DNA of 64,000 nt, taken from Lepeophtheirus salmonis (lineage: Eukaryota; Arthropoda; Copepoda; Siphonostomatoida; Caligidae). Of the stretch, positions 34,024 to 47,200 are shown piece after piece. Position numbers and translations under genes: made by a program. How positions within the stretch are numbered: the stretch's first letter is position 1; each line of letters opens with the position of its first letter. Where the stretch lies: assembly GCF_016086655.4 (NCBI RefSeq), contig NC_052139.2, positions 25,424,002-25,488,001 of the forward strand, given 5' to 3'. The notes under the pieces are model-generated. The model was not told the DNA's origin, did not search any database, and worked only from the letters and a program-made list of their open reading frames with translations.

Positions 34024-34917
34024 GCTATACAATAACAAGTGATCTACTCAATCGTATGTCTCGGAATAGAGCTGGAACATCACATGAGCTATCCATCATG
34101 AGAGCTATGTATATAGATATCAGATTGCTGAGATGGGTTAATTAACGCTTGCGTGGATCTAAACACCTCTCACTTTATTTTTGCTATTCCCAAACATTGA
34201 CCCACTATAGCTAAGCGGAATGCCATTACTAGAGCAGATCACAATTTACTTTTTGTCAATACAACTAAATATGAGAGAGGAAGTCTTGACATGAGCCGGT
34301 TGGTTAATACATTAGAAAAAAACCAATAGAATTCAAAACTCTCTCGCCAAGAGTCAGAAGCTATCTCAGGACGTGCCACCTCGAGTCAACTAATGATCAA
34401 AGTGTCTCAATAATCCAATTATGAAAATGGAATGCCACACCAACTAATAAACCAATTGTAGACTGTTAATAATGACTCCATGTTATCATTTATGAATATG
34501 ACTCAGTAATTCGAAGAAGGCGTGTACAAATTGATTAATGCATGTTAAAACTGATCGATCGGAAACTTTGTACATGCAAAGACAATCATCTACACAATCT
34601 ACATCTGAGTCGTCTATTAACTCTGCATGTTATTACTAATTTTTTAAAGGCTTTCTTCTTTATTGCTTGAGTGAATAAATATATATTATAAGTATTAAGT
34701 TAGTAATCTTTAAAAATATGATCTTAGATTTTTCCCCATATTCATTAAATAAAGTTTTCTCCCGGAGCTAAGGAAACGGCACAATGACTTTATTTTCATT
34801 AACATTACTATAAAACAGTAGAATATCGTTGAAAATCTTATACCGTACAATTTGCGGTATATGTTATTTATAACCATTAATGCATATTTATATAGATTTA
34901 ATTTTGAAGGTTTGAGA
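34024..34917. other. Intergenic upstream of the calponin gene
   Basis: The first 600 bases keep the more balanced composition noted for the preceding ORF, but no open frame. The rest is AT-rich. Confidence 0.35.
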
Positions 34918-35521
34918 ATGGTCTCTAGTTCTTCCAAGGGAGAAACTGAAATTTTGGATTGGATTGCGTCTGTTCTAGAAGAGCCCTTGTCCCAGGATGG
35001 TTTTGAGGTAATTCTACAGAACGGAGTGATATTATGCAAATTAATGAACAAAATATCTCCAGGAGCTATAACAAGGATTAAAGAAAAGGGATCTGCCTTT
35101 CTCCTAATGGAAAACATAAATGCATTTTTGGTGAGTCAGTATACAATTCAAGTACATTATATGTAATATGACTCGAGGGGGGAATAATAGTTAGTACTCT
35201 ACTTTACTTATCTTATTTCAGAGAGCCGCTAAAGACTATGGAGTACCAGAAGAAGAAGTTTTTCAAACTCCTGATCTCTTTGAGGCTAGAAATATTCCTC
35301 AAGTAATTATCTGTCTCTATTCTCTGAGTCGTATAACACAAAAGCACCCCGAGTACACAGGTCCTTGGATTGGTCCAAAAATGGCTACTAAAAATGAACG
35401 TAATTTCACAGAGGATCAAATAAAAGCTGGACGGGATTCTCAAATTGGACTTCAAGCGGGCTATAATAAGGGAGCTTCTCAAGCAGGGCATGGAGGAATG
35501 GGAAACATACGACATATGTAA
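34918..35521 (+). CDS. Calponin-family muscle protein 20 (transgelin-like), two exons
   Basis: Mp20/transgelin proteins are small actin-binding proteins with one calponin-homology domain. Exons 34918-35130 and 35222-35521 join in phase 0 (donor TTTTG|GTGAGT, acceptor TTATTTCAG) to 170 residues. The CH domain runs from ETEILDWIASVLEE through NGVILCKLMNKISPG, LLMENINAFLRAAKDYGVPE (across the junction), VFQTPDLFEARNIPQVI and GPWIGPKMA. The C-terminal calponin repeat reads IGLQAGYNKGASQAG. The frame is open upstream of the chosen ATG to 34852, so a missed 5' exon adding the usual 10-15 residues (typical length about 184) is possible. The acceptor-like TTTTGAAG just before the ATG would allow it. 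Confidence 0.88.
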
Positions 35522-35738
35522 ATGGTTAACATACAAAAATATATAATACTGAGTCGACATTATTCATTGAATCATTGTATAACACCTTATCGTATCCTGA
35601 TAAATAATCATAAGAGAGAGTCTAAACTGCATATTTGTTACAACTACAATAGTCATTATCAATTTGATGATATGTGTAATATTATTATAAGTCTATAATT
35701 TATTTAATTATAATGAAATTAAATACATAAAATTAAAC

Positions 35739-35987
35739 TTATGCTAATGGATTCGGGTCAGTTTCTTTAAGAGGATGAATAGATATAAAGTCTGGAACTT
35801 GGGGCCCCTCGTCTTTCAAAATTTCCATTAGTTGGTCCCAATCACGATCTTTGTTTTTAGAGAACTTAAGGATAGATCCGGGGAATCTTTGGTGTAAGGG
35901 ATTGGATTTTTCCTGATCTATTGAGCCTTCTACTACGATCAGGAGGAAAACAAGAATGGCCAAGGAAAGCGCGAATATAAATTTCAT
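35739..35987 (-). CDS. Predicted secreted peptide, unknown function (82 residues)
   Basis: The ORF opens MKFIFALSLAILVFLLIVVEG, a textbook signal peptide with cleavage likely after VEG or nearby. The mature part is about 60 residues, charged, with no cysteine: KNKDRDWDQLMEILKDEG and a proline-containing tail. A TTTATT on the plus strand about 40 bp past the stop supplies an AATAAA. It faces the calponin gene tail to tail and sits head to head with FAM184. I do not recognise a family. A short neuropeptide-like or salivary-type secreted protein is conceivable, but no dibasic processing site is obvious. Confidence 0.55.
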   Translation of the reverse strand: MKFIFALSLAILVFLLIVVEGSIDQEKSNPLHQRFPGSILKFSKNKDRDWDQLMEILKDEGPQVPDFISIHPLKETDPNPLA

Positions 35988-36160
35988 TTTCTATGTTTGA
36001 GGTACGAGATCCAACTGAGAACGAACTTTTAATTCACTCTCAAACCTGGATCACTACAAAATCAATGAATGCTACAAACATGTTTTGATGCGTCATCTCA
36101 ATCAATATCCATGGAATGATTTAAAATAGCCACTCGTTTATAATAATTTATTTATTTTAG

Positions 36161-36264
36161 ATATCTTTCTTTTCAAGAAAGCGGACAAGCTGCAAGTAGC
36201 TAAATTTCTGGCAAAGATCCAAATGCTTGAATCAGTTTTCAAGTCAAGTGGGAAACTTCTCTAA
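36161..36264 (+). other. Exon-like segment upstream of FAM184
   Basis: After a strong acceptor (TTATTTATTTTAG) the frame reads IFLFKKADKLQVAKFLAKIQ and runs 33 codons to TAA, with a leucine-rich amphipathic pattern. It could be the FAM184 leader (with a small upstream ORF from ATGCTTGAA) or the last exon of another transcript. No partner exon was found. Confidence 0.25.
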
Positions 36265-36323
36265 CAAATAAAAATAATTATCATCTATATTGTCCTTAAT
36301 AATAGAATAATGAAATAGTTACA

Positions 36324-38165
36324 ATGAACTCCAGTGAAATGTGCAATGGAGCCCCTTCCGTCACGAATGGAGGAGAGAGCACTCTTCATCCTCATGACAC
36401 CAAGACTGTCAGCCCAGAAATGCTTTACAAGCTATCTAAAAAGATAGCTCAATTGACTAAAGTGATATATTCTCTCAATACTCGAAATGATGATTTGGCA
36501 TTAGACATGGAGAATATGAGGGAGGTCTATGAGGATAAAATATCTCAGGCTCACGAAGAAATTCAAAAACTCCTTGATCCACACCATCAACCGACAACCA
36601 ATGGAGCGGCTCCTAATGTAACTTATCTATCTATTTATATTTATTAATACATATATTTCAATCAATTTGTGTGTATCGCTTTTCCGTGTATTACATTTAA
36701 GTTATTTCCTCCTTTTATTAACTAACTTTGAAATGTCAGACAAAACAGCGTGATCCTGATGAGCATGACATTAAAGGGATGATTATGAACTTTTTCTTAA
36801 ATTACCAATTGCATAAAATAATTTCATCAGAACCATGTAGACAAAAATTTTAAAGTGATTTATTACAAAAATTCATAGCTTATAACATGATATCCTTACA
36901 ATTTAAAAACAAGAGTTTGGGATTTTCAACGCTGGTATATAACAGCAAAAACGCTTAATTTACCAGGAATAGGAGAAGGGTTAGCTAATTAATGAAAAAT
37001 ATGATTATAAATTATATTACTGGATTATAAAGTCATTTTGCAGTCCCCTCTATTGAGTTGTTCTCCTGACGGAGAGAGTAAATTAAGAGAGGACTGAAGA
37101 TTACAAACAATTTAGTTTTTTCTCTTCATTCATAATGTATTAATTACACATAAAATAAGGGCACTTATACGAGTCATTTCCTTGGTCTCTTATCCATCGA
37201 ATTTGCTTCCTTACTTGCACGCACGCACAGCACTCATTTACTACAAGGATAAAGGGACTGAGTCCTTACTTCCCAGATGATGATGAGGATGATAGCTCTG
37301 ATGAAACGGAAGAAATGGCTGTTAGCCTTTCAATGAGCTCTTGTAATGGTGCAAGTTCCTTTCGTTCAATTAAATCAAACTCCTGAACAAAGTAAATGAA
37401 ATGTTTAAATGATGTATTCAAATGAGCCTCTTCCCCCAGGGAAACAATCTCCCGGAAATGTTGATGATAAATGTGTGCATAGACACGAAACAATCTCTTG
37501 AGGATTGTTTTGGCTATGACCATAAAGTTTTTAGGGAAGGGAACCCCGATTTTACTCGGGAAAAGAGATTCGTCATCTAGCTGATCCTGGACCCAAGTCA
37601 TCAAATAATCAATGTATTTAGGAGCAGAACATTTGATGGGCTTTTTGACTGTGTGTCCGTCTGCCCAGTGATATTCATATTTGGGGCCTGCACTCATTAT
37701 GGAGCAGCGCTCTTCCGTGCAAAACTCCGTGATGGTTCCGTAGAGCATATTGATCTGATTGAAAAAGTCCACGGTGTTCACTGCGACCCATTCGTTCACG
37801 TCTTCTCCTTCCGGGAGGATCACAGCCAGTCGGAGGTTTCCAGAGCCAAGCGTGGCAGCAGCATGTTTCATCAGGTCATGCTGATGAGTGCCTTCAGGGA
37901 TATTCTTCTTGGGCTTGAAAGTCTTGGAGGATCGACTCCCCAGAAGAAAACTCATGGTCTTGTCCTTTTATCTCTCTCTCTTCCTTACTTCCACGCTCTC
38001 TCAATGGAGCAGGGATGATGAGCCAATACTTTCCTCTAGTTGTGGGGGAGGAGGACCCTCATGTTCCAGAATAGCATACACCCTCAACTCACAGCTGAGC
38101 TCCCACTACCAAATTCCAAGAAGCCTTGAACACAACTCCATTAACAATTTTATTTTATAATAAGG

Positions 38166-38205
<40 letters not shown>

Positions 38206-41200
38206 ACTCACTTCTTTTCACTTCAGATGATGATGTTTAGTATGCGTATGCAGGAGTTACTCACTCAGACCTCTCTGCCAAAATATCCGTGCGCGCACAA
38301 AATAGTATTTGTTTCTCTTGTAGAGTAGCAGGAGTCGATGATCGAAAAGAAAGAAAATAGATCTAACAAATATGTCTGCTTTGAAAATATTAGTTTAGAC
38401 AGCTAGACAGTTAAACTGCACAAACGTGGTCTGATATTCGATCTTGGCCAACTCTGCCGATGCAAAATCATGAGTTTAAAAATATGATTCATATAATATT
38501 ATATTTATACCAAGTAATAAATAAATATATATATATATATATTATGCGACCCTCTCTAAAAAAACGACGTAGTATTTGGCAAGGATTTATATCATTAGTT
38601 AGTGGTTTTTTTTTTCTTTTTTTGCAGAATTAGAGGTATGTTTTCATACCTGGAAGGGACTCTTTGTTTTATGGGAACCATTTAAATTTATTGCACACAT
38701 TGCAATAATTTTTAAAAAGATGAAAACATTAAACGTAATGGTCCACTGATTTTATCTCCTAGTCAAGAGATTTTTCTTGCGTTCTACACCCGCCCGATCA
38801 TCGTAGATTTTTTGAATAAATTGATTTTGGTCATGGAAAAAATATTCGATTCCCTAAAAAAGTCATTCAAACAAAGCATTTTATTTAAAATATAAATAAA
38901 ATTAAAAAAAAAATAAGTTAAAATTTCCTAGACAATAAAAAAAATGACTTCCCTCAAGAAAAAAACAAACTTTACCCCAGGTTAATAGAAATACAAGGTT
39001 ATATATATCCATAGTTGATAATATTGTAGAGAAAAACGCGTGCCAGGAGAAGGGAGGGGGAGAAAGACATATGGTATCATTGTTTAAAATACTGATGTGA
39101 TTATCATAGCCCTGCTTTATTATTATTTTTGAGGGTATAACGAAAGTATTTATTAGCAAACTGTTTAATGAAGATATACTAGGTATAATTGACTTTGACG
39201 TTTTTTATCTTTTACAGTAGATTTGAAAACGTCACACTCCATCAAATTGTAATTAATTATGAACCACATTCTCAGAATAATAACTAATGAAACGACATAG
39301 TAGGGCATTTCAAAATATATTTGAAGTTCCAAGTTTAAAAAAGAAGGCTTAAATTAAATATAATCTGCATACTAAAAAATAAACCATTAAACATTTATGT
39401 TAAATATACAAAATTAAACAATTAGATTCATATAACTAATAATAACAATAAATTATAAATACAGAATATTGAAATAATAGATTGAAGCAAATAATATTTT
39501 CTTGTTCTAACATCGGAATTCAGTTCAATATGTCATAACTTTAGGTTGCAATACACAAGCGAGACGTGGAGTTTAATCAAAAAGATAATCACCCCTCTTC
39601 TTCATGTGGAAGTTGCTATATATAATTGTGCACAGGATAGATATATCTCTACCGATGAGATCTAACTAATTATTAATAGTAAAGTAAATGTCAAAACCAT
39701 AAAATAATGTTAGATTTAAATCCATATCTTCTTCCAATCTTAGTACGAACAGCTTTTATAATCACACTTTCATTTATTTCATGTTTATCTTTAAAAAAAA
39801 AAGTTAATCCATGCAGTCAAATTTTAAACCTTAATTACTTATCTTATATATAAAATTAAGACTCATTTATAACTGATAAGACAATTCAGGCAACCATTCT
39901 TGACTTAATGTAGTTTTCTAACATGACATCGTAAAGATTTAGAGCAAAAGCTAATTATGTAGTAATGTCCGGCGATATTACTCCTTATTAAGGTCATCAA
40001 AAAAGATTTCCCCCCGTTATTTATGCTTGTATAACAACATATATTATCATGAAGGATACATACATTGCGATTTATAATGCTACACCCAATGCAACTACCT
40101 CCGTTGTTGTGACGATTTAAGCCGTTGTTTTTGCCTTTTTATGAGTTTTCTGAACACCATTTCTTGGAGCTTGTGAACCATAGCTAATCCTTAAGTGACA
40201 AAAAAGTAATCTTTATTTACTATGTAATATTGGAAAACCTAACGATCATACCCAAGTCTTTAAGTGAAAAAACTAGTGTCAGACAAAATAGTTGCGAACC
40301 ATCCAAAGCTACTACCCCAGTTGTTGTGACCATTTAAGCAGTTGTTTTTGCCTTTTATGAGTTTTCTGAACACCATTTTTTGGAGCTTATCAACCACAGC
40401 TAAGCCTTAAGTGAAGAAATTAGTGTCAGACAAACTAGTTGCGAACAATCCAAAGCTACTACCCCCATTGTTGTGACCATTTAAGCAGTTGTTTTTGCCT
40501 TTTATGAGTTTTCTGAACACCATTTTTTGGAGCTTATCAACCACAGCTAAGCCTTAAGTGAAGAAATTAGTGTCAGACAAACTAGTTGCGAACCATACAA
40601 AGCTACTACCCCCGTTGTTGTGACCATTTAAGCAGTTGTTTTTGCCATTTAATGAGTTGTGTATCATAATTCTTGATATGTTTAGCTAAAATAGAATCAT
40701 ATTTTATGGTTAGATTAAAAAAAATTGAATACTTACTGTTAGATAGTACAAATTCAGAGTTCCATTTCGAAATTAGTAAATATTTTATACTTTTTACTGA
40801 TAACATGATCGTAACTACATCGTGGTATAGATGACTCAAGACATGCTGAAAATTATCTCAACTTCACAATTTACAATGGAGGTATATCTATAAATGACAT
40901 CATTACCAACATCCAGGAATGGACGTGTTTACCCGTGTATTTCTCCATAAATTTTTTGAACGTAGGATGATTAGCAATGGATAAGGGTATATTACATGTA
41001 ATAAGCACCTTTGTGAGATCACAGTTAAAGTCTGTCTTGATGTATTCATCATTAACTTGATTTTTTAGATGAATATCTATGCTCTTGATATGAGATGAGG
41101 ATAATGAGTGGCGTGTAATTCTAGACAAGGGACTAAAGGTACATTTATATCGACAAATCCAACAAGCCATTTGTTTCTCATAAGGTAAGTATTTTCCAAA

Positions 41201-44200
41201 TTCCTGGGCCTCCATTTTCATAAATCCAGACAGAAGGCGACGCTATTTTAGGCATTTTATTCAGTTCTCTATCGACTATCAGTATCTAATATTATATTAA
41301 TATTGAATAATATAGGCGGGAATGATAACGTTCTTGATAGAAGAAGATGTATATTATTTAATCAATGATGCCATGCGTATTTATTCTTTTCTCCTCGCAC
41401 GCTTTTCTATTTTTACCAAAATTATCACCCTTAGATACCATAACGCTTTTTCTACTGATTTTAACTTCTACCATGCTTTTTAATAGTCATGTCAAAGAGG
41501 ATATACTGTTACTGTTAATCATATAATTTCTAGTATTATAAAATATGCTGTTAATATAACGTTGTTATACTCTATGACGTCAAAATTTGTCTGTTTTGCC
41601 GTGCAGTCGGTAGGATACATCAAATAGAAAATTCTAGGAAGCCCGATTACATGATTACACCTAGTATTTCTATTTACTTTGACCCTACCTACGCCTTATA
41701 TGTACTTAGACGCACGAAAATAAATTCAAATTTGTAAAAAGACACAGAAAGGTCTGCATATTTATCTTGGAGTTATCCTTCAAAAATTGATTCCTAAATT
41801 CAACGTATAAAATAACCCACTAAAACTCAATGTTTTACCAAATATTTATTGAAGCTGATATGTTATGCCCATGGCGAAACAATCAGGTATTTATTTTAAT
41901 TGAGAAATGTTTTTATTTTAGTATTAATGGATAGATGATTTATAGAAATCCTGATTACTTTCCCATTCTAACTTAAAAGTTGCATTGCCCAACAACCGCT
42001 CCAAACAACCATAACATTCATTTATTACTTTGGCCCTCTATCATTTAGTAGCTGTACTTCTCATTAATAATATTAAATGCGAATGTCTGTGTGTGTGTGT
42101 GTCCTGGAATCAGAGCCAAACCAATGGATGAATTTTTCTGAAATTTTTCATGTAGGTTTTTAAGGCTCAAGAAAGGGCTCTGGTAACCATTTTTTGACCT
42201 TCAATGCCATGATAACCATAAAGTAGCATTTTTCTAAAAAACAATCTTTTTGACTAACAAACCACTATTTCATGTTAAACAAAATATAAAGATGTTAAAA
42301 TTTTAAAATTGATTCTCGCTACATGTTGGTTCTTTGCTCTCTTTTTTTATGAAGATACTAAGAAAAAGAATGAATAAGACAATTGATTTTTGAGAATAAT
42401 ATGAAGCATGAGCAAACGATTGTTCAAACTGAATATTTTTTCTTCTCTAAACTTCTCCTTTAAAAAATCAGAAGAGTTCAGCATTATTTTTAATTTCTTA
42501 ATGTCCTGGTCAACGCCAGGACAACCCAACTCTATCTCCTTATAAAAAAAGGGCGCAAATATACATACCAACATTAACATTCAGAGAGAATGATTCGTAA
42601 GATTTTAGGGTCTCTATTTTTTGCTATATATTAAACAAAATAATTCTTAATTAATTTTAATTTAGGCAAACCTACTCTAGTAATAATTATAAAAAAGAAA
42701 TTCTAGGGGGTAAAAGGACGGGGGCGGGATACTTGCTCGGGAGTTAAAGCACGAGGGATAGTTGTTGGGAAGGGGGATTACGAGTAGATGTCCTATTTCC
42801 ATTCCATTTATAGGTTATTCCTTGGCCCATAGATCTTGTTACGTGACTGTTTAGAGTCATCATGCTATTATTTAATTAACTGTTATATATTTTTTTTACT
42901 ATAACTACTCTATTAATTCTAAGGCCTTAGATTGAAATATCAATGGGGAGGGGTTGTAAATTTTAAGTATTTTTTAGCGTGTGAGTTTAAATTGTTGTAA
43001 ACAATTTATTTTTATTTTCCAATGCTGTTATAATTATTATTTCATTTTTGACAATGGTCTGTTCTTCTTAATATTTAAACCCTTCCGTGCGGGCGAGCGT
43101 TAGGGTCATATAGCGCCTGTATATTATATGAACTGTATCATTATGAATTTGAAAAAAAAAAATAATTGTATTCAGATCACATATTAACATATATGCATGA
43201 AAAAGTTTGTCTATATAAATGAGATGTCCAACTTATTTTTTTGTCAAAAAATTGCCAAATCGAAGTTCATGAAAAAATTGCAAAAATACTGTTTTGCAGC
43301 TATTTTTTCAAAAACCAAAAAAATAGTATTTATTGGTATTGTTAAGAGGATCATTAAACTACCAAGATTTTTTTCGTACTTAGAAAACCAAAAAAGTTAT
43401 GAAGAACAATATCTTGGAAAAAAATAACCCTCGATAACTGGTTCATTTTTGCGAATATTGCAAAAATTATCCATTTAAATATTCCAGAAATTCAAAATAC
43501 TAAAAAAGGTATATAGGTGTGAAAATTTATGCTCAAAATGCAATGTTTTTGTGGCATCCTATAAATTGACGTTTGATGACAAAAGGAGAGAATAAATGAA
43601 AAAAATTGACAAATGATTCAGAAAATGACAGATATTTCAGATAAACATCCATTTTTATGTGTCAAATGTATCTTCAAATTTTTGTTCCTGTATAGGACAT
43701 ATAAAGAAAGTACAATCTATATTAGCTTTAATCAATAAGTCAATTTTCTGAGTTTTTTTGCTTGCATTTGCATAGTTTTCCAATGATTTCTTTTACGTCG
43801 CTAGGGGGATACAGTTGTATCTGAGTTCCAAAAAGCCAAGGGCTTCTAATGGACTTGGAAAAGTGATTTAAGGCAAGGTTAATAGAAATACAAGGTTAGA
43901 CCATCATGTAATCGGGTTTTCTAGAATTTTCAATCTTATGTATTCTATCGACTGCTGGAAAAGACAGGCAGATTTGGACAAAACACGCAACCACTCATTT
44001 ACCATGACGTCAATATTAAAAGCGTGGTGGAACTCAAACATCAGTCGTACACACGTTATGGTACAACCTTGTATTTCTTTTAACCTTTTATTAAAAACAT
44101 GTGTACTATGTATATGTAGAATGAAAGCAATCCTCAATTCTCCATCTTCCTGCGCCCTCTCCCCTCCTAGCCTCCCCTCACGATCCATCCTTTTAAACCA

Positions 44201-47200
44201 TTGTCTTATCAACCTGAGTGTACAGGACACCTGTTGGAACTTGGAGTACTATTCCAGTACTTTGCGTAAAAGGTAGCTGCTACTCTATTTGCATCTATTA
44301 TCATTGCATGGACCCGAATTTTCTAATGACACCCCTTGTTTTAAGTCCCTGTTACCAAACTAAGCCTGTATATAAAGAACCGAGACCGAAACTGTTGAAA
44401 TGAAAGAACCGATACCAGGACCGAAAGAACCGCTGAATCTGAACCGGGCAAAAACATGAATATTTATCATTATTTATTGTGAGGATCAGTTTTGGCTACT
44501 TCAAGTGCAATTTGCAGCACTCCCAAAGGGTGAATAAAAATAATTTGTTGATAGAGATTGGAGATGAGATCATACGTCAATGAATATAATTATAATTCAC
44601 TCTCAATTTGGGAAAATTCAATTTAGCTTGCTTTTTTATTCACGGGCTACATATAGTTCTAGCATCAAACAAAGAAACAAACAGTTAACTAAAGGTGAAG
44701 CAATGCCTATTATTTATTATAACTCTGAAAAATTGTTGCGATTTATTGAAATTAAACCTAATTAATGAAAAATGCGTCTTACGCTGAATAGCTTAATTAA
44801 TCTTAATGGATATGTGGAACAAAGATTAAAAATTGAATTGAAGGAAAAGGAAATGTGATTGAGTTATAAATAATAATGTAATCTGTGTCAGTTTTTTAAT
44901 CTTAGCAACTAGACCCTATTAATAATGATCCTCTATGGGCCTATTTAATCTCACTAAAATACCTTTTTAAGGAATATATGTAATCTACGCCTTATATTTG
45001 AAATTAATAATGTCCCTTTATTACGCCTTACAGTCCTCTAAACCCGAATCACTATCCTCGAATGAAACTCTTCGAAAGGAATTAAATAAAACCAAAAACA
45101 CCCTTAAGAATATGGAAGCTAAAATGGCTGAAAGAGAGGAAGAGAACCGTCAAATGATCGAGAGTCTGAATATCCGAGGAGAAGGCTCAAATCACTTAAC
45201 AAATGGGCAGAGTGTATCATCTACTTCTTCTTCTACTCTGAATCAGGAGGAATCCAATACCTTGATAACAACACTAAATGAAAAGGTATAATTAATATAT
45301 GCATAAATAAATTATGACATAACATACATGCTTAATTATTAATGAAAGGAGTTTATTAACACATATTCGGCCCATCCATTACAGGGGAAGTAAAAAAAAA
45401 AATGTTTGGGAATTAAATTAAACTACCTTTACTTTTCTTATAAAAATAAAATTATAAATGATGAATTAATCCATGAAACTTAATTACATTAATTGATCAA
45501 TCTTAATTCTTTATCTTAAAAAAGTTGAATGAGTAATATCATAACTTTATGGTACATACGTACTTAGGTTGATTATAGGGGGAAAATGGGGAAGCCACAC
45601 ATCCCCTAATTTAAATTTCAGCTTTCTAATCTCTTGAAAGAGGTTATGATGAACAGCTGAAAGGACATAGTTAGTAAATAAGTCATTTCTCCTTTTATAG
45701 TTACCATAAAATACTGATAAGGACCGGTCCTAGGAATGACAAATTTTATTAGGACCGGACTTGTAGGACAGCAGTCTTTTTATTTTTTTCTAGAATGATC
45801 CACCTCTACTGCAGTCCTGGCAGTTCACTCTCGGTCCGGTCTAGTTCAGTTCTTAAAAGTTATACAGTTCAGTCCTTGATGATGACACTCACCTTTGCTT
45901 CTTCTTTATTAATTCGTTCTAGTCCCAAGGACTGGTCCTAAGACTGAACAGAACCGAATCAATAACGACAGAAACAGCATTAAAACCAGGTATAGGTAGT
46001 GTTGTGTCGGTCCATATTTAGATCTGAAGAAAAACAGTCGTGTCCAGTTCAGTCTAAAAACATTATGAAAGTAATTGATGATTGAATATTTTTATTTATA
46101 TATATTGGGGTCCTAATGATTGTAATTTGCTCGGAAATTCTGGGCTATCTTTTTAAAGTTCGCATCCAGATTATATAATCAAAGTGCTCATGACTGAGTT
46201 TAGTAAATTGTTTTTTTCTTTTCCCTACATTAATCTAAGAGAAAGCAGACTGACACAATCTTGTTGATCTGAATATTCCAAAAACACGAAGACCTAATTG
46301 TTTTAGAAGCTCAAAATGTTGTGGCAATCCCATCCATAATTCTTCAGTAGAAGAGGATGACTTGAAGACGTTCTTCAATTCATCATTTGATGGTAGGTCA
46401 ATCAATTTGATTTGCATTTTTTACAAATTGATGAGCCTGCCCATTCCATAGCCCATTGGGCAGAGTTGAAAACTTGTACTGAACCAGTTAAAATACCCCA
46501 TTACAATTATCATTATTTTGAAATCTATGATTCAATTTTCTGATCAAGCCTTCAATAAATTATTTTTGATTTTATTTAATAATTTTCTTAGTGCCTTATG
46601 AGATACACTTGAGGGCTAGACTTACTCTGCAGGCCGTCGGTCTAGAATCCCTGACTTAGTTCATGTACAAAAATTACTAAAGATAAACGCAATCTCAGCA
46701 AATATGTATCTAACGCAACCTTTATATAAGAAACAATGTGTGAAGTAACAAATTATGTATGTAGTTGATTAATTATGTAATTACCTTGAGTCAATAAACA
46801 GTATATTATGTAGATATTGAGTAATGTATTGTTCAAAATGTAATCCACTTTGTACTATTAATACATTTTACATCATTAACGAGTGGCATTTGATTAAAAA
46901 ACAAAGGAAAATAAATATTTAGAATAATTTATAGAGTCAAGCTTAGAGGATTACATTTATTTATAACCCAACGTTTATTTCAAATAAAGGGGGAAAAATG
47001 ACAAAATTCTTTTGTCAAATCGAAAATTAAACATTTCTTTCTAATAAGTAGTTGGCTACGTACTTATTCAGTCACCTACGTTACATTAAATTATGCATAT
47101 ATCTTCAGCTAGAAGTAAAATTGACAAAGAAAGGATAATGATTCCTTTGCCACATCATATACTATGTACGTATTAACTTAGGTCTAGAACAGGGGTGATT

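Noticed and set aside
34710..35117. 135-codon minus-strand ORF over the calponin exon
   Set aside because: Antisense to the CH domain, whose motifs are unambiguous on the plus strand.
37653..38018. 121-codon ORF antisense to MOB1
   Set aside because: Fully explained as the opposite strand of MOB1 and its leader.
38902..39159. 85-codon ORF with similar ORFs at 47894-48094 and 56509-56700
   Set aside because: The similarity comes from a dispersed DNA repeat; frames and ends differ between copies and no protein family is apparent.
43904..44276. Overlapping ORFs of about 110 codons on both strands
   Set aside because: No motif, no splice context, and equal openness on both strands suggests chance.
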